Source: an uncultured Oscillospiraceae bacterium
GTDB taxonomy: Bacteria > Bacillota > Clostridia > Oscillospirales > Oscillospiraceae
Length of the DNA: 18,062 nucleotides
Direction: 5' to 3'
NCBI GenBank assembly: GCA_947628975.1
Contig: CANRBW010000012.1
Coordinates: forward strand, 1 to 18,062
Below, piece by piece: positions 1-8,843 of this stretch. A model generated the notes under the pieces. That model did not search any database and had not been told where the DNA came from. It saw only the letters and a list, made by a program, of their open reading frames with translations. Within the stretch, counting starts at the first letter, position 1, and each line of letters begins with the position of its first letter. A program made the translations under genes and the position numbers.

Positions 1-367
1 GAAGGGCGTAGCCCAGAAGGTCGTCTATGGTGCCTTTGACATCATCAAGGAGAAGACCGGCAAGGAGCCCCTTGAGGTCTTTACCGCCGCCATGGAGAAC
101 ATCATGCCCTCCCTGGAGACCAAGTCCCGCCGTGTGGGCGGCTCCACTTATCAGGTCCCCATGGAGGTCCGGCCCGAGCGCCGGCAGACCCTCGGTCTGC
201 GCTGGCTCACCAGCTACGCCCGCAACCGCGGCGAGAAGACCATGAAGGAGCGTCTGGCCGGCGAGGTCATGGACGCCGCCAACAACACCGGCTCCGCCGT
301 GAAGAAGCGCGAGGACGTCCACAAGATGGCCGAGGCCAATAAGGCGTTCGCCCATTACCGCTGGTGA
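1..367 (+). CDS. rpsG: 30S ribosomal protein S7, 5'-truncated by window edge
   Basis: The reading frame is open from base 2 to the TGA at 365-367 and gives about 121 residues, the C-terminal three quarters of the roughly 156-residue S7 family. S7 binds the 3' major domain of 16S rRNA, nucleates assembly of the small-subunit head and lies near the mRNA exit channel. Recognisable S7 features are the KSRRVGGSTYQVP segment, the RWLTSYARNR helix and the C-terminal KREDVHKMAEANKAFAHYRW region. The start lies outside the window. The gene precedes fusA by 24 bases, the standard str operon order (rpsL-rpsG-fusA-tuf), so co-transcription with fusA is expected. Nothing unusual is visible. Confidence 0.97.
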   Translation, partial: KGVAQKVVYGAFDIIKEKTGKEPLEVFTAAMENIMPSLETKSRRVGGSTYQVPMEVRPERRQTLGLRWLTSYARNRGEKTMKERLAGEVMDAANNTGSAVKKREDVHKMAEANKAFAHYRW

Positions 368-391
368 TCCTGCGAAACAGGAGAATACCCT

Positions 392-2500
392 ATGGCAAGA
401 AAAGTATCTCTGGAGAATACGCGCAATATCGGCATCATGGCCCATATCGACGCCGGTAAGACCACGACCACTGAGCGTATCCTCTACTATACCGGCGTGA
501 ACTACAAGATCGGCGAGACCCACGACGGCACCGCCACCATGGACTGGATGGCCCAGGAGCAGGAGCGGGGCATCACCATCACCTCCGCCGCCACCACCTG
601 CTACTGGAAGGGCACCAAGGACCAGTTCCCCCAGACCCGGATCAACATCATCGACACCCCGGGCCACGTGGACTTCACCGTGGAGGTGGAGCGCTCGTTG
701 CGCGTGCTGGACGGGTCTGTGACCGTCATGTGCGCCAAGGGCGGCGTGGAGCCCCAGTCGGAGACGGTCTGGCGCCAGGCCGACCACTACAAGGTCCCCC
801 GGATGATCTACGTCAACAAGATGGACATCATGGGGGCGGACTTCTTCCACGTCATGGACATGATCCACGACCGGCTCAAGTGCAACGCCGTGCCCATCCA
901 GCTGCCCATCGGCCGGGAGGATACCTTCAAGGGCATCATCGACCTGGTGGAGATGGACGCCGACATCTACTATGACGAGATGGGCAAGGATATGCGGGTG
1001 GAGGAGATCCCCGCGGATATGCGGGATCTGGCCAACGAGTACCGGGAGAAACTGCTGGACGCGGTGTCCATGTTCGACGACGAGATCATGGAGATGTTCC
1101 TGGAGGGTCAGGACATTCCCCAGGAGAAGATCCGCAAGGCCATCCGGGCGGCCACCATCGCCAACGAGTTCGTCCCCGTCACCTGCGGCACCTCTTACAA
1201 GAACAAGGGTGTGCAGAAGCTGCTGGACGCCATCGTGGACTATATGCCCGCCCCCACCGACGTGCCGCCCATCCAGGGCGTGAACCCCGACACCGACGAG
1301 ACCGACGAGCGGCCCAGCGACGACAACGCCCCCTTCTCCGCCCTGGTCTTCAAGATTGCCACCGACCCCTTTGTGGGCCGCCTGGCCTACACCCGGGTCT
1401 ACTCCGGCACCCTGAACACCGGCACCGGCGTGCTCAACTCCACCAAGGGCCAGAAGGAGCGCATCGGCCGCATCCTCCAGATGCACGCCAACCACCGGGA
1501 GGACCTGGAGACGGTCTACTCCGGCGACATCGCCGCCGTCATCGGCCTGAAGAACTCCACCACCGGGGACACCCTCTGTGACGAGAAGCACCCCATCATC
1601 CTGGAGTCCATGGAGTTCCCCGACCCGGTCATCCGGGTGGCCATCGAGCCCAAGACCAAGGCCGGCCAGGAGAAGATGGGCATCGCCCTGGCCAAGCTGG
1701 CCGAGGAGGACCCCACCTTCAAGACCTGGACCGACGACGAGACCGGCCAGACCATCATCGCCGGCATGGGCGAGCTCCATCTGGAGATCATCGTGGACCG
1801 GCTTTTGCGGGAGTACAAGGTGGAGGCCAACGTGGGCGCGCCCCAGGTGGCCTACAAGGAGACCATCCGCAAGAGCGTGGAGCAGGACACCAAGTACGCC
1901 CGCCAGTCCGGCGGTAAGGGCCAGTACGGCCACGTCAAGATCCGCGTGGAGCCCAACGAGCCCGGCGCGGGCTACGTCTTTGAAAACGCCATCGTGGGCG
2001 GGGCCATCCCCAAGGAGTATATCCCCGCGGTGGACGCGGGCATCCAGGGCGCCATGCAGGCCGGGGTGCTGGCCGGCTACCCGGTGGAGGATGTGAAGGT
2101 GACGCTGTACGACGGCTCCTTCCACGAGGTGGACTCCTCGGAAATGGCCTTCAAGATCGCCGGCTCCATGGCCTTCAAGGAGGCCTGCCGCAAGGCCAAT
2201 CCCGTCCTGCTGGAGCCGGTGATGAAGGTGGACGTGACCGTCCCCGACGACTACCTGGGCAACGTCATCGGCGACCTGACCTCCCGCCGGGGCATGGTCC
2301 AGGGCCAGGAGAGCCGCACCGGCGCCACCCAGGTCACCGCCCATGTGCCCCTGGCCGAGATGTTCGGCTACGCCACCGACCTGCGCTCCCGGACCCAGGG
2401 CCGGGGCCAGTACTCCATGGAGCCCCACAGCTATGTGGAGATCCCCAAGTCCATCGCCGAGAAGATCATCGCCCAGCGGGGCAAACAGAGCGAGGACTGA
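392..2500 (+). CDS. fusA: Elongation factor G
   Basis: This 702-residue GTPase catalyses ribosomal translocation and, with RRF, ribosome recycling in the cytoplasm. The length is normal for EF-G. The G1 P-loop AHIDAGKT is at residues 17-24, switch I (RGITITSAATT) is around 59-69, G3 DTPGH is at 88-92 and G4 NKMD is at 142-145. Domain IV contains the RQSGGKGQYGHV segment typical of bacterial EF-G. The ATG start is set by an AGGAG ribosome binding site at 379-383. The gene follows rpsG closely and precedes tuf, the classic str operon layout. No truncation or missing motif is seen. Confidence 0.98.
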   Translation: MARKVSLENTRNIGIMAHIDAGKTTTTERILYYTGVNYKIGETHDGTATMDWMAQEQERGITITSAATTCYWKGTKDQFPQTRINIIDTPGHVDFTVEVERSLRVLDGSVTVMCAKGGVEPQSETVWRQADHYKVPRMIYVNKMDIMGADFFHVMDMIHDRLKCNAVPIQLPIGREDTFKGIIDLVEMDADIYYDEMGKDMRVEEIPADMRDLANEYREKLLDAVSMFDDEIMEMFLEGQDIPQEKIRKAIRAATIANEFVPVTCGTSYKNKGVQKLLDAIVDYMPAPTDVPPIQGVNPDTDETDERPSDDNAPFSALVFKIATDPFVGRLAYTRVYSGTLNTGTGVLNSTKGQKERIGRILQMHANHREDLETVYSGDIAAVIGLKNSTTGDTLCDEKHPIILESMEFPDPVIRVAIEPKTKAGQEKMGIALAKLAEEDPTFKTWTDDETGQTIIAGMGELHLEIIVDRLLREYKVEANVGAPQVAYKETIRKSVEQDTKYARQSGGKGQYGHVKIRVEPNEPGAGYVFENAIVGGAIPKEYIPAVDAGIQGAMQAGVLAGYPVEDVKVTLYDGSFHEVDSSEMAFKIAGSMAFKEACRKANPVLLEPVMKVDVTVPDDYLGNVIGDLTSRRGMVQGQESRTGATQVTAHVPLAEMFGYATDLRSRTQGRGQYSMEPHSYVEIPKSIAEKIIAQRGKQSED

Positions 2501-2518
2501 CCCGGACGAGAAAAGGGC

Positions 2519-2547
2519 TTGCTTTTTCTCTCGAAATGCGCTACAAT
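2519..2547 (+). promoter_or_regulatory. Sigma-A-type promoter for tuf
   Basis: In the 112-base fusA-tuf gap, a -35 element TTGCTT (2519-2524) and a -10 element TACAAT (2542-2547) are separated by exactly 17 bases. Transcription would begin near 2554 and leave a leader of about 60 bases before tuf. It would allow EF-Tu to be made in excess of EF-G. The call rests on consensus match only. Confidence 0.7.
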
Positions 2548-2612
2548 CAGTTCAACGTGACTGACAGATCTCACCAGCGAATTCATTTGAACATCTAAGG
2601 AGGATAACAAAA

Positions 2613-3815
<1,203 letters not shown>

Positions 3816-3839
3816 GCCTCCCGCGGCGAAAACGCTTCA

Positions 3840-3873
3840 GGACGCCAGCCGGACCCCGGCTGGCGTCCTTTTT
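3840..3873 (+). terminator. Intrinsic terminator after tuf
   Basis: A perfect 13-bp inverted repeat (3840-3852 with 3856-3868, arm GGACGCCAGCCGG) with a 3-base loop is followed directly by five T residues (3869-3873). It marks the end of the str operon. Confidence 0.93.
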
Positions 3874-3897
3874 CCAACAGACAGGGAGGTGGACGCT

Positions 3898-4743
3898 TTG
3901 CCGGACGTGGGAGAGACGGTGAGCGGCGTTCTGGAGGGGCTGCCCGGCGGGCTGGACCTCTGGAAGGCGGCGTACACCGCGCTGATCGTGGTGGCGGCGG
4001 TGGTGGTGGGGCGGCTGGTCATGGCCCTGGTGGACCGCCGCCTGAAGCGCAGCAAGGTGGACCCCTCCCTGGCCAGGATCCTCCGGGGCCTGGTGAAGCT
4101 GGTGGTGGGGGTGGTGTGCGTCCTGCTGATCTGCGAGACGCTGGGCGTGGAGATCACCTCTCTGCTGGCGCTGTTCTCGGTGGTGGGGCTGGCGCTGTCC
4201 CTGGCCATCCAGGGGGTGCTGGCCAACCTGGCGGGAGGGATGGTCCTGCTGTGGGCCAAGCCCTTCCGGACCGGGGACTTTGTGGAGGTGGACGGCGTGC
4301 TGGGCACGGTGAAGGAGACCACGCTGATGTACACCAAGCTGAACACCACCGACAACCGTCTGGTGAGCATCCCCAACAAGATCGTCTCCGAGGTCAAGGT
4401 GGTGAACTTCGCCGCCGAGGAGAAGCGCCGGCTGGAGCTGACCTTCTCCGCCTCCTACGACAGCCCCATCGACCAGGTGAAGGCAGCGGTGCTGGAGGCC
4501 ATGGCGGAAAACGAGCTGATCCTGCCCGACCCGGCCCCGGTGGCGGGGGTGGTCCGCTTCGGCCCCAGCGCCATCGAGTATAACCTCTGGGCCTGGTGCC
4601 GGGGGACCCGCTACTGGGACGCCCTTTACAGCGCCAACGAGGCCATCAAGCGGGCCCTGGACGCCCACGGGCTGGAGATGACCTACGACCATCTCAACGT
4701 ACATATGATCGGACCCAAACCGGACACGGAAAGGAAGGTATGA
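3898..4743 (+). CDS. MscS-family mechanosensitive ion channel
   Basis: The product (281 residues) is a small-conductance mechanosensitive channel of the inner membrane that releases solutes on hypo-osmotic shock. The frame is open upstream into tuf, but the start is best placed at the TTG at 3898: a GGAGGT ribosome binding site lies 7 bases before it and the terminator hairpin precludes an earlier start. Membrane segments are at about residues 24-45, 63-83 and 88-118. The third is the Gly/Ala-rich pore helix (VGLALSLAIQGVLANLAGGM), followed by the beta-domain signature PFRTGDFVEVDGVLGTV and TTDNRLVSIPNK. The length matches minimal three-helix MscS (E. coli MscS 286 residues). The stop is 3 bases before the next gene, so the two are co-transcribed. 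Confidence 0.93.
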   Translation: MPDVGETVSGVLEGLPGGLDLWKAAYTALIVVAAVVVGRLVMALVDRRLKRSKVDPSLARILRGLVKLVVGVVCVLLICETLGVEITSLLALFSVVGLALSLAIQGVLANLAGGMVLLWAKPFRTGDFVEVDGVLGTVKETTLMYTKLNTTDNRLVSIPNKIVSEVKVVNFAAEEKRRLELTFSASYDSPIDQVKAAVLEAMAENELILPDPAPVAGVVRFGPSAIEYNLWAWCRGTRYWDALYSANEAIKRALDAHGLEMTYDHLNVHMIGPKPDTERKV

Positions 4744-4746
4744 GCT

Positions 4747-5310
4747 ATGGCAGCGGGAAAAATGGCGGGGAAGGGCCTGGGCCTGATGGCCCTGGGCGCG
4801 GCGGTGGCCTCCCTGGGGGAGCTCTGGGTGGTCAGCGGCTTCTGGGGCGGCGTGGCCGCCATCGCGGGCACCCTGTTGGTGCTGTACGGGATCTATCTGG
4901 CCATGCCCGCCCATCCCTATTTCAAGCTGGCCGCCGGGGCGGAGGCGGCCATCATCGTCTTGTCGGTGCTCCAGATGATCTTCCAGGGCAGGATACTGGG
5001 CGGCACGCTGTTCATCGTCAGCACCCTGATCGCCCTGCTGTCCACCGTGCTGGTCTGCGGCGCCATCGGCACGCTGCTGAAGGAGAAGCCGGAGGGCGGC
5101 CGGGACCTGACCGAGCAGAGCAAGACCGCGGTGCTGGTCTACGCCGCCGGGGCGGCGGTGAGCGTGCTGTGCACCCTCATCTCCTGGATCCCCCTGCTGA
5201 ACTTCCTCACCGACTTCGTCACCGGCACGGTGACCGGCCTGGTGATGCTGGCGGCCAACCTGTGGCGGGCCTACTTCTACTTCCGGGCCTCCCGCGCCCT
5301 GGCCGCCTGA
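4747..5310 (+). CDS. Small integral membrane protein, function unknown
   Basis: A 187-residue protein dominated by hydrophobic stretches: about residues 12-30, 33-51, 64-77, 80-100 and a paired segment from about 124 to 175. A charged cytoplasmic-looking loop (KEKPEGGRDLTEQSK) is in the middle. No catalytic or transport motif is recognisable. The ATG lies 3 bases after the mscS stop, and its ribosome binding site (AAGGAAGG, 4731-4738) is inside the end of mscS, so translation is probably coupled. The context suggests a membrane or stress role with the channel, but that is inference. No clear T-tailed terminator for this strand follows. Confidence 0.8.
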   Translation: MAAGKMAGKGLGLMALGAAVASLGELWVVSGFWGGVAAIAGTLLVLYGIYLAMPAHPYFKLAAGAEAAIIVLSVLQMIFQGRILGGTLFIVSTLIALLSTVLVCGAIGTLLKEKPEGGRDLTEQSKTAVLVYAAGAAVSVLCTLISWIPLLNFLTDFVTGTVTGLVMLAANLWRAYFYFRASRALAA

Positions 5311-5324
5311 GGCGCTCCAGCGGG

Positions 5325-5351
5325 AAAAAAGGCGGGCCGCCCAGGCCCGCC
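5325..5351 (-). terminator. Second hairpin downstream of mtaB, with T-run on the minus strand
   Basis: An 8-bp perfect stem (5331-5338 with 5344-5351, arm GGCGGGCC, 5-base loop) is followed on the minus strand by six T residues (plus-strand AAAAAA at 5325-5330). The orientation fits termination of mtaB. It lies between two convergent genes. Confidence 0.75.
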
Positions 5352-5357
5352 GGTGGG

Positions 5358-5398
5358 AAAGAGCCGGGAGCCCGCGCGAAGGCGCGGGCTCCCGGCTC
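5358..5398 (-). terminator. Long perfect hairpin directly after mtaB
   Basis: A 17-bp perfect stem (5361-5377 with 5382-5398) with a 4-base loop begins only 4 bases beyond the mtaB stop codon. On the minus strand it is followed by only three T residues (5360-5358), so it may fold to protect the RNA end or act together with the second hairpin. It could also slow readthrough from the convergent membrane protein gene. Confidence 0.75.
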
Positions 5399-5401
5399 CT
5401 C

Positions 5402-6694
5402 TCATGTCCGGAGCTGGCCCAGCAGGCCCTCCCCCCGGACGGCGGTGACCGTTACGGTCCGGAGCCGGTTGTGGAGGTCCTGCCCCGGCGCCCGGACCAG
5501 GACGTAGTTGGGGGCGTGGCCCTGCCACAGGCCGTCCCGCTCCTCCTCGAACAGCACCTCCAGCTCCCGGCCCACCTGGCGGTCCAGATAGCGGCGGCGC
5601 AGGGCCCGGGCCAGGGCCCCCGCCTCCCTGGCCCGGCGCTTTTTCTCCTGGGCGGGGACCTGTCCGGCCATGGCCGCCGCCGGCGTGCCGGGGCGGCGGG
5701 AGTAGGGGAAGACGTGGAGGGCGGAAAAGGCCATCTCCTCCACAAAGGCCAGGCTCTGGCGGAAGTCCTCCAGGGTCTCGCCGGGGAAGCCCACGATCAG
5801 GTCGGTGGTGAGGCCGGGGTCCGGGAAGGCGGCGCGGAGCAGGTCCACCGACCGGGCGAACCGGGCGGCGTCGTACCGGCGGTTCATGGCGGCCAGGGTC
5901 CTGTCGCATCCGGACTGGAGGGAGAGGTGGAAGTGGGGGCAGAGGTTGGGCAGACGGGCCGCCCGGCGGCAAAAGTCCTCCGTCACCGTCCGGGGCTCCA
6001 GACTGCCCAGCCGGAGCCGCAGGCCGGGGGCGGCGGCGGAGACCGCCTCCAGCAGGTCGGCCAGCTCCGGCCGGCCGGGCAGGTCCCGGCCCCAGGAGGA
6101 GAGCTCGATGCCGGTGAGCACCATCTCCCGGTAGCCCGCCTGGGCCATCTCCCCGGCCTGGGCCGCCGCCCGGTCCAGGGGCAGGGAGCGCACCGGCCCT
6201 CTGGCGTAGGGGATGATACAGTAGGCGCAGAAGTTGACGCACCCGTCCTCCACCTTGAGCATACACCGGGTCCGCTGGGCCAGCCCGCCGGCGGGCAGCT
6301 CCTCGAAGACCCGGCGGCGCATGGCGTCGTCCACCGCGGTGACCGGTCCGCCGCGTTGGGCCAGGGCGGCCTCCGCCAGGTCCCAGAAGCGGCCCCGGTC
6401 CCCGGTGCCGCAGACCAGGTCCGCCCCCAGGGCCTCGGCCTGGCCGGGGTGGGTCTGGGGGAAACAGCCGCACACGCACAGCAGGGCCTCCGGCCTCTCC
6501 CGGCGCAGACGGCGGACGACCTGGCGGCTCTTCTGGTCGGCCACGGCGGTGACGGAGCAGGTGTTGACCAGGTAGACCTCCGCCTCCTCCTCCGGGGCGA
6601 CCAGGCGGTGGCCCCGGCGCAGGCCCTCCCGCTCCAGCGACTGGGACTCGTATTGGTTGACTTTGCACCCCAGGGTGCAGACGGCGAAGCGCAT
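5402..6694 (-). CDS. mtaB: tRNA (N6-threonylcarbamoyladenosine(37)-C2)-methylthiotransferase MtaB
   Basis: A 430-residue radical-SAM enzyme that adds a methylthio group to t6A37 of ANN-decoding tRNAs, using two iron-sulfur clusters. The N-terminal MTTase domain has its three cluster cysteines at C10 (TLGCKVNQYES), C46 (VNTCSVTAVA) and C77. The radical-SAM motif Cys-x3-Cys-x2-Cys is at C152/C156/C159 in DGCVNFCAYCIIPYARG, the form typical of MtaB rather than MiaB or RimO. A TRAM-like RNA-binding domain occupies about the last 60 residues. The ATG at 6694 has an AAGGGGG ribosome binding site 8 bases upstream. The gene is divergent from yfbR and both promoters overlap. Confidence 0.95.
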   Translation of the reverse strand: MRFAVCTLGCKVNQYESQSLEREGLRRGHRLVAPEEEAEVYLVNTCSVTAVADQKSRQVVRRLRRERPEALLCVCGCFPQTHPGQAEALGADLVCGTGDRGRFWDLAEAALAQRGGPVTAVDDAMRRRVFEELPAGGLAQRTRCMLKVEDGCVNFCAYCIIPYARGPVRSLPLDRAAAQAGEMAQAGYREMVLTGIELSSWGRDLPGRPELADLLEAVSAAAPGLRLRLGSLEPRTVTEDFCRRAARLPNLCPHFHLSLQSGCDRTLAAMNRRYDAARFARSVDLLRAAFPDPGLTTDLIVGFPGETLEDFRQSLAFVEEMAFSALHVFPYSRRPGTPAAAMAGQVPAQEKKRRAREAGALARALRRRYLDRQVGRELEVLFEEERDGLWQGHAPNYVLVRAPGQDLHNRLRTVTVTAVRGEGLLGQLRT

Positions 6695-6707
6695 GAAAAA
6701 GACCCCC

Positions 6708-6736
6708 TTGCGCTTTGGACGGAAGTTTGGTACAAT
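6708..6736 (+). promoter_or_regulatory. Promoter for yfbR and following genes
   Basis: A -35 element TTGCGC (6708-6713) and a -10 element TACAAT (6731-6736) are separated by 17 bases. The predicted start is near 6743, about 37 bases before the yfbR start codon. The -10 lies in a palindrome shared with the opposing mtaB promoter. Confidence 0.7.
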
Positions 6737-6745
6737 TCATTGTAC
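6730..6745. promoter_or_regulatory. Palindrome shared by the mtaB and yfbR -10 elements; possible operator
   Basis: The sequence GTACAAT-TC-ATTGTAC is a perfect 7-bp inverted repeat with a 2-base centre. Each arm carries a TACAAT -10 hexamer, one for each strand. The symmetry may simply reflect two -10 boxes back to back, or it may be a repressor site. No known regulator motif is recognised. Confidence 0.6.
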
Positions 6746-6767
6746 ACATACAAATCTGAATTTGCAA
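6739..6767 (-). promoter_or_regulatory. Promoter for mtaB
   Basis: Read on the minus strand, a -35 element TTGCAA (6767-6762) and a -10 element TACAAT (6744-6739) are separated by 17 bases. The predicted start is near 6732. The -35 element overlaps the yfbR ribosome binding site on the other strand, and the promoter body overlaps the yfbR promoter. Confidence 0.65.
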
Positions 6768-6779
6768 GGAGTACCGGTC

Positions 6780-7355
6780 TTGAGTTACAGCTTTTTCGCC
6801 CTGCTGGGCCGGATGAACTGCATCGACCGCTGGGGCCTGATGCGCAACACCCGGGTGGAGAACATCCAGGAGCACTCCCACATGGTGGCGGTGCTGGCCC
6901 ACGCCCTGGCCGTCATCGGCCGGGAGCGGTTCGGCGCCGCGGTGGACCCCAACGAGGCCGCCGTGGCCGGCCTCTACCACGACGCGCCGGAGATCCTCAC
7001 CGGGGACCTGCCCACCCCCGTGAAGTACGACAACCCCGCCATCAAGGACGCCTACAAGGCGGTGGAGAGCGTGGCGGCGGACAAGCTGCTGTCCATGCTG
7101 CCCCCGGAGCTGGTGGGGGCCTTCGCCCCCTACGTCCGGGAGGAGCTGGAGCCGGAGCTGTTGGCGGTGGTCAAGGCCGCCGACAAGCTGGCCGCCCACA
7201 TCAAGTGCCTGGAGGAGCTGAAGGCGGGCAACCAGGAGTTCCGCCAGGCCGCCCGCCAGACCCGCGCCGCCCTGGAGCGGCTGGAGCTGCCGGCGCTGGG
7301 CTATTTTATGGAGGAGTTTTTACCCGCGTTCCAGCTTACCCTGGACGAGCTGTGA
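6780..7355 (+). CDS. yfbR: YfbR-type 5'-deoxynucleotidase (HD domain)
   Basis: A 191-residue HD-domain metallophosphohydrolase. The family member E. coli YfbR removes the 5' phosphate from deoxyribonucleoside monophosphates and so balances nucleotide pools. The metal and substrate residues are visible: H32 (EHSH), H67-D68 with E71 and D75 (LYHDAPEILTGDLPTPVKY), and D135 (VKAADKLAAHIKCLEEL). The N-terminal RMNCIDRWGLMRNTRVENIQEHS also follows E. coli YfbR closely, as does the end (YFMEEFLPAFQLTLDEL). The start is placed at TTG 6780 because AAGGAG (6766-6771) lies 8 bases before it and the homology begins there. An upstream ATG at 6657 lies inside mtaB and is unlikely. The length is close to the family's usual ~199. 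Confidence 0.93.
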   Translation: MSYSFFALLGRMNCIDRWGLMRNTRVENIQEHSHMVAVLAHALAVIGRERFGAAVDPNEAAVAGLYHDAPEILTGDLPTPVKYDNPAIKDAYKAVESVAADKLLSMLPPELVGAFAPYVREELEPELLAVVKAADKLAAHIKCLEELKAGNQEFRQAARQTRAALERLELPALGYFMEEFLPAFQLTLDEL

Positions 7356-7374
7356 GAAAGAGGAGGGACCGACT

Positions 7375-7644
7375 GTGAGAGCCATCGTCACCGTGATCGG
7401 CAAGGACGCCGTGGGCATCATCGCCTCCGTCTGCGCCATCCTGAGCGCCCACCGGGTCAACGTGCTGGACATCAGCCAGACCGTTTTGCAGGAGTATTTC
7501 ACCATGATCATGCTGGTGGACACCAAGGACGCCGACCTGCCCTTCGCCCAGCTGGCGGACCTGCTGAAGGGGGAGGGGGAGAGCCTGGGGCTGTCCATCC
7601 GGATCCAGCGGGAGGATATTTTCAACGCCATGCACCGGATCTGA
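7375..7644 (+). CDS. ACT domain protein (UPF0237 type)
   Basis: An 89-residue single ACT domain with the family opening RAIVTVIGKDAVGIIASVCAILS and a glycine-containing beta-alpha-beta fold layout. Proteins of this type are small regulatory or ligand-sensing units related to the ACT domains of GcvR and amino acid enzymes; the ligand is not known. The start is GTG at 7375 with AGGAGG (7361-7366) 8 bases upstream. It follows yfbR by 19 bases and is probably in the same transcript. In many Firmicutes this gene is followed by a large UPF0210/PFL-family gene; here an aldo/keto reductase follows instead. Confidence 0.9.
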   Translation: MRAIVTVIGKDAVGIIASVCAILSAHRVNVLDISQTVLQEYFTMIMLVDTKDADLPFAQLADLLKGEGESLGLSIRIQREDIFNAMHRI

Positions 7645-7685
7645 CCCCAGCCGGTCCGGCCGGAGCGAGAAAGGACGGGAGACCT

Positions 7686-8819
7686 ATGGAGCGCGACCTT
7701 TGCCAGAGCACCCCCAAGCTGGGCTTCGGGCTGATGCGCCTGCCCAAGCTGGCCGACGGGGCCATCGACGTTGAGCAGACCAAGGAGATGGTGGACCGCT
7801 TCCTGGCGGCCGGGATGACCTACTTCGACACCGCCTATGTCTACGACGGCGGCAAGTCGGAGGAGGCGGCCCGGCTGGCCCTGGTGGAGCGGTACCCAAG
7901 GGAGAGCTACACCCTGGCCACCAAGCTGTGCGCCTGGATGGGCCCCACCAACGCCGCCGAGGCCCGGCAGCAGTTCTACACCAGCCTGGAGCGTACCGGG
8001 GCGGGGTATTTTGACTACTACCTGCTCCACGCCCTCCAGCGCAATAACTACAAAAAGTACGACGAATACGACCTGTGGCACTTTGTCCGGGAGCTGAAGG
8101 AGAAGGGCCTGGTCCGGCACTACGGCTTCTCCTTCCACGCCGACCCGCCCCTGCTGGAGGAGCTGCTGGCCGCCCACCCGGACGTGGACTTCGTCCAGCT
8201 CCAGATCAACTACGCCGACTGGGAGAACCCCGGCGTGCGCGCCAGGGAGTGCTGGGAGATCGCCCGCCGCCACGGCAAGCCGGTGGTCATCATGGAGCCG
8301 GTGAAGGGCGGCGCCCTGGCCGACCCCATCCCGGAGGCGGCCCGGACCCTGAAGGCCGCCGACCCGGCGGCCTCCCCCGCGTCGTGGGCCATCCGCTTCG
8401 CCGCCTCCCTGGAGGGGGTGGTCACGGTGCTGTCGGGGATGTCCGACCTGGCCCAGATGGAGGACAACCTCTCCTACATGAAGGCGTTCCGCCCCCTGGA
8501 CGAGAAGGAGCGGGCGGTCATCGCCCGGGTCCAGGCCGTGCTGAACGGCGACCGGTCCATCCCCTGCACCGGGTGTCACTACTGCACCGCCGGGTGCCCC
8601 CGGAACATCCCCATCCCGGAGATCTTCCATGTGATGAACCACCAGCGGGGCAACGCCGCCTTCCGGGGCCGGCGGGAGTACGTCATCGCCACCCAGGACC
8701 GGGGCAGGGCCTCGGAGTGTATCCGCTGTGGCCAGTGCGAGAGGGCCTGCCCCCAGCAGCTCCCGGTGATCGGGTATCTGAAGGAGTGCGCCGACCGCTT
8801 CGAGCGGGAGAGCGACTGA
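7686..8819 (+). CDS. Aldo/keto reductase with C-terminal 4Fe-4S ferredoxin-type domain
   Basis: A 377-residue oxidoreductase. Residues about 10-270 form an AKR TIM barrel with the usual catalytic set: D48 (YFDTA), Y53 (YVYDGG), K80 (ATKL) and H115 (YYLLH). The C-terminus carries two iron-sulfur motifs: C294-x2-C297-x2-C300-x3-C304-P and C345-x2-C348-x2-C351-x3-C355-P. This architecture is common in anaerobic Firmicutes and suggests electron exchange with ferredoxin or a flavoprotein rather than plain NADPH use. The substrate is unknown. It sits 41 bases after the ACT gene, and the ECF S component gene begins 24 bases after its stop. Confidence 0.92.
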   Translation: MERDLCQSTPKLGFGLMRLPKLADGAIDVEQTKEMVDRFLAAGMTYFDTAYVYDGGKSEEAARLALVERYPRESYTLATKLCAWMGPTNAAEARQQFYTSLERTGAGYFDYYLLHALQRNNYKKYDEYDLWHFVRELKEKGLVRHYGFSFHADPPLLEELLAAHPDVDFVQLQINYADWENPGVRARECWEIARRHGKPVVIMEPVKGGALADPIPEAARTLKAADPAASPASWAIRFAASLEGVVTVLSGMSDLAQMEDNLSYMKAFRPLDEKERAVIARVQAVLNGDRSIPCTGCHYCTAGCPRNIPIPEIFHVMNHQRGNAAFRGRREYVIATQDRGRASECIRCGQCERACPQQLPVIGYLKECADRFERESD

Positions 8820-8843
8820 CCGGAGCGGAAAAGGAGGACAGGA

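Noticed and set aside
5471..7378. 635-codon plus-strand frame across mtaB and yfbR
   Set aside because: It crosses two genes and the divergent promoters. Its first part is the antisense of mtaB and its last part is a frameshifted shadow of yfbR.
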